Shown here in pieces: positions 34,040 through 34,741 of a stretch of DNA of 34,741 nucleotides. The notes beneath the pieces were generated by a model. The model ran no database searches, was not told the origin of the DNA, and worked only from the letters and a program-made list of their open reading frames with translations. A program made the position numbers and the translations under genes. This stretch comes from an uncultured Luminiphilus sp. (GTDB lineage Bacteria > Pseudomonadota > Gammaproteobacteria > Pseudomonadales > Halieaceae). The first letter of the stretch is position 1. Each line of letters starts with the position of its first letter. The stretch spans positions 1-34,741 of the forward strand of contig CALKMV010000087.1 of NCBI GenBank assembly GCA_938091485.1, written 5' to 3'.

Positions 34040-34489
34040 ATGGACGAGCATACTGTTCTTGAGCACTTGGGCAACCTGGGAGTCATCCTGCTGGCGGTGC
34101 TCCTCTCTACCTCGTTGCATTACCTCTTTTTAAGGCACTTAAATCGTGGCGCCCGGCTGGCGCTGAAGTTCCCTCAGATCAGGCTGGGCTATGGTGTCAT
34201 CGTCGCTCTGATCGCACATTCCATTGAGGTGGCCTTATTCGCCTTAGCGTACAAGGTGTCGATTTCGTCTGGGTTTGGCGCGCTGGAGGGCAACTTTGAG
34301 GGCTCGATTGCCGACCACCTCTACTTCTCCTACGCAGCCTTCACCACCGTAGGCTTTGGCGATATCGTGCCTACGGGACCGCTGCGGTTACTGGCCGGCA
34401 TGGAAGCTCTGACAGGTTTTGTATTAATCACCTGGACGGCGTCGTATCTGTATTTGGAAATGACTCGGATGTGGAAGATTCAGTCCTGA
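34040..34489 (+). CDS. small potassium-channel-like membrane protein
   Basis: This is a 149-residue membrane protein with a potassium-channel selectivity filter, TTVGFGD (residues 102-108), preceded by a pore helix (LYFSYAAF) and followed by a last membrane helix (about 118-140). N-terminal hydrophobic segments at about 10-30 and 50-72 give a pore-module plan of the Ion_trans_2 type with no cytoplasmic gating domain. GAGGAACTGA precedes ATG 34040. It is divergent from the ABM-like gene. Tetrameric ion conduction is inferred from the filter; ligand or voltage control is not evident. Confidence 0.88.
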   Translation: MDEHTVLEHLGNLGVILLAVLLSTSLHYLFLRHLNRGARLALKFPQIRLGYGVIVALIAHSIEVALFALAYKVSISSGFGALEGNFEGSIADHLYFSYAAFTTVGFGDIVPTGPLRLLAGMEALTGFVLITWTASYLYLEMTRMWKIQS

Positions 34490-34493
34490 GGGT

Positions 34494-34712
34494 TTATTCA
34501 GTGTCGATCAACTCAAACCGCGGCACCGCACCTTCGGGCGTCTCAACGCACTCCTGAAACATCGACAGCGGCCTTACCCACAGACTGCGATCTCCGTATT
34601 CGGGCCTGTACACTACCAGCGCCTCGTCCGTCTCGGAGTGCTGCGCGACACCCAGCACCGTGTACTCACCGCCCTTGTAGTGGCGGTATCGACCCGGCGC
34701 CAGATCACTCAT
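34494..34712 (-). CDS. DUF1653 protein
   Basis: This is a 72-residue cytoplasmic protein of the DUF1653 family. The sequence GRYRHYKGGEYTVLGVAQHSETDEALVVYRPEYGD, with its RHYKGG, ALVVYRP and LWVRP elements, is characteristic and the length is normal for stand-alone members. The function is not established. Its ATG overlaps the stop of an upstream gene that runs off the window (ATGA). It converges on the channel gene with a four-base gap. Confidence 0.9.
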   Translation of the reverse strand: MSDLAPGRYRHYKGGEYTVLGVAQHSETDEALVVYRPEYGDRSLWVRPLSMFQECVETPEGAVPRFELIDTE

Positions 34713-34741
34713 TCAGCGATCCCGCCAAATGCCTTGATCAA
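34709..34741 (-). CDS. C-terminal end of an unidentified gene (partial)
   Basis: A minus-strand frame entering from the right edge encodes only LIKAFGGIAE before a TGA that overlaps the DUF1653 ATG. The overlap is typical of coupled bacterial genes and supports coding. Ten residues are too few to name a family. Confidence 0.4.
   Translation of the reverse strand: MIKAFGGIAE

Noticed and set aside
27340-34741. Genomic island integrated at tRNA-Phe
   Set aside because: Accessory genes follow the tRNA, but I saw no integrase and no second copy of the tRNA 3' end in the window. The intact terminator directly after the tRNA also argues for an undisturbed locus.

Overview
The window reads as one stretch of chromosome from a free-living, probably marine gammaproteobacterium with moderately high GC. 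The gene content and order (glnA, DUF4124 gene, ntrB, ntrC; secB-grxC-yibN next to gpmI-envC; hisBHAF; serB next to a YtjB/AhpA-type gene and parC) are typical of Gammaproteobacteria. A Halieaceae/OM60-NOR5-type or related lineage is my guess from the overall impression, not a demonstrated placement. No insertion sequence, integrase, prophage gene or CRISPR array was seen.

Layout. 1-7 kb: serB (cut by the left edge), a divergent YtjB/AhpA-type membrane protein, parC, an ElaA-type acetyltransferase and typA. 7-12 kb: a nitrogen-control block. glnA is preceded by a sigma-54 promoter and two NtrC-type dyads 31 bp apart. A rho-independent terminator follows, then a sigma-70 promoter whose -10 box abuts a near-perfect NtrC dyad, then an operon of a DUF4124 protein, ntrB and ntrC. 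This matches the enterobacterial logic of NtrC-activated glnA and NtrC-repressed ntrBC. 11.8-18.7 kb: secB-grxC-yibN (minus), a FieF-like cation exporter (minus), then gpmI, envC and a carboxy-terminal processing protease (plus). 18.7-21.5 kb: hisB-hisH-hisA-hisF on the minus strand with tightly coupled starts and stops. 21.6-27.3 kb: mutY-yggX, then a two-gene RND efflux system without an outer-membrane partner, then tRNA-Phe with its own promoter and terminator.

27.4-34.7 kb is the accessory part. It holds a Rieske non-haem iron oxygenase alpha subunit followed at once by an NTF2/SnoaL-like gene, and three further NTF2/SnoaL-like genes nearby, one with a signal peptide. It also holds a four-gene minus-strand operon (secreted ABM-like protein, secreted acidic protein of unknown family, four-helix membrane protein, SnoaL-like protein), an EEP-family hydrolase coupled to a DUF5329/YfeK-like protein, two small tandem membrane-protein ORFs behind a perfect 16-bp palindrome, a minimal potassium-channel-like pore protein and a DUF1653 gene.

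The most informative observations are the paired NtrC circuitry around glnA and ntrBC, which also revises the DUF4124 start codon; the concentration of small NTF2/ABM-fold proteins around one Rieske oxygenase whose active-site spacing recalls CntA/choline-monooxygenase-type enzymes; the tandem small membrane ORFs; and a possible degenerate nucleotide-cyclase-like fold in the serB-linked membrane protein.
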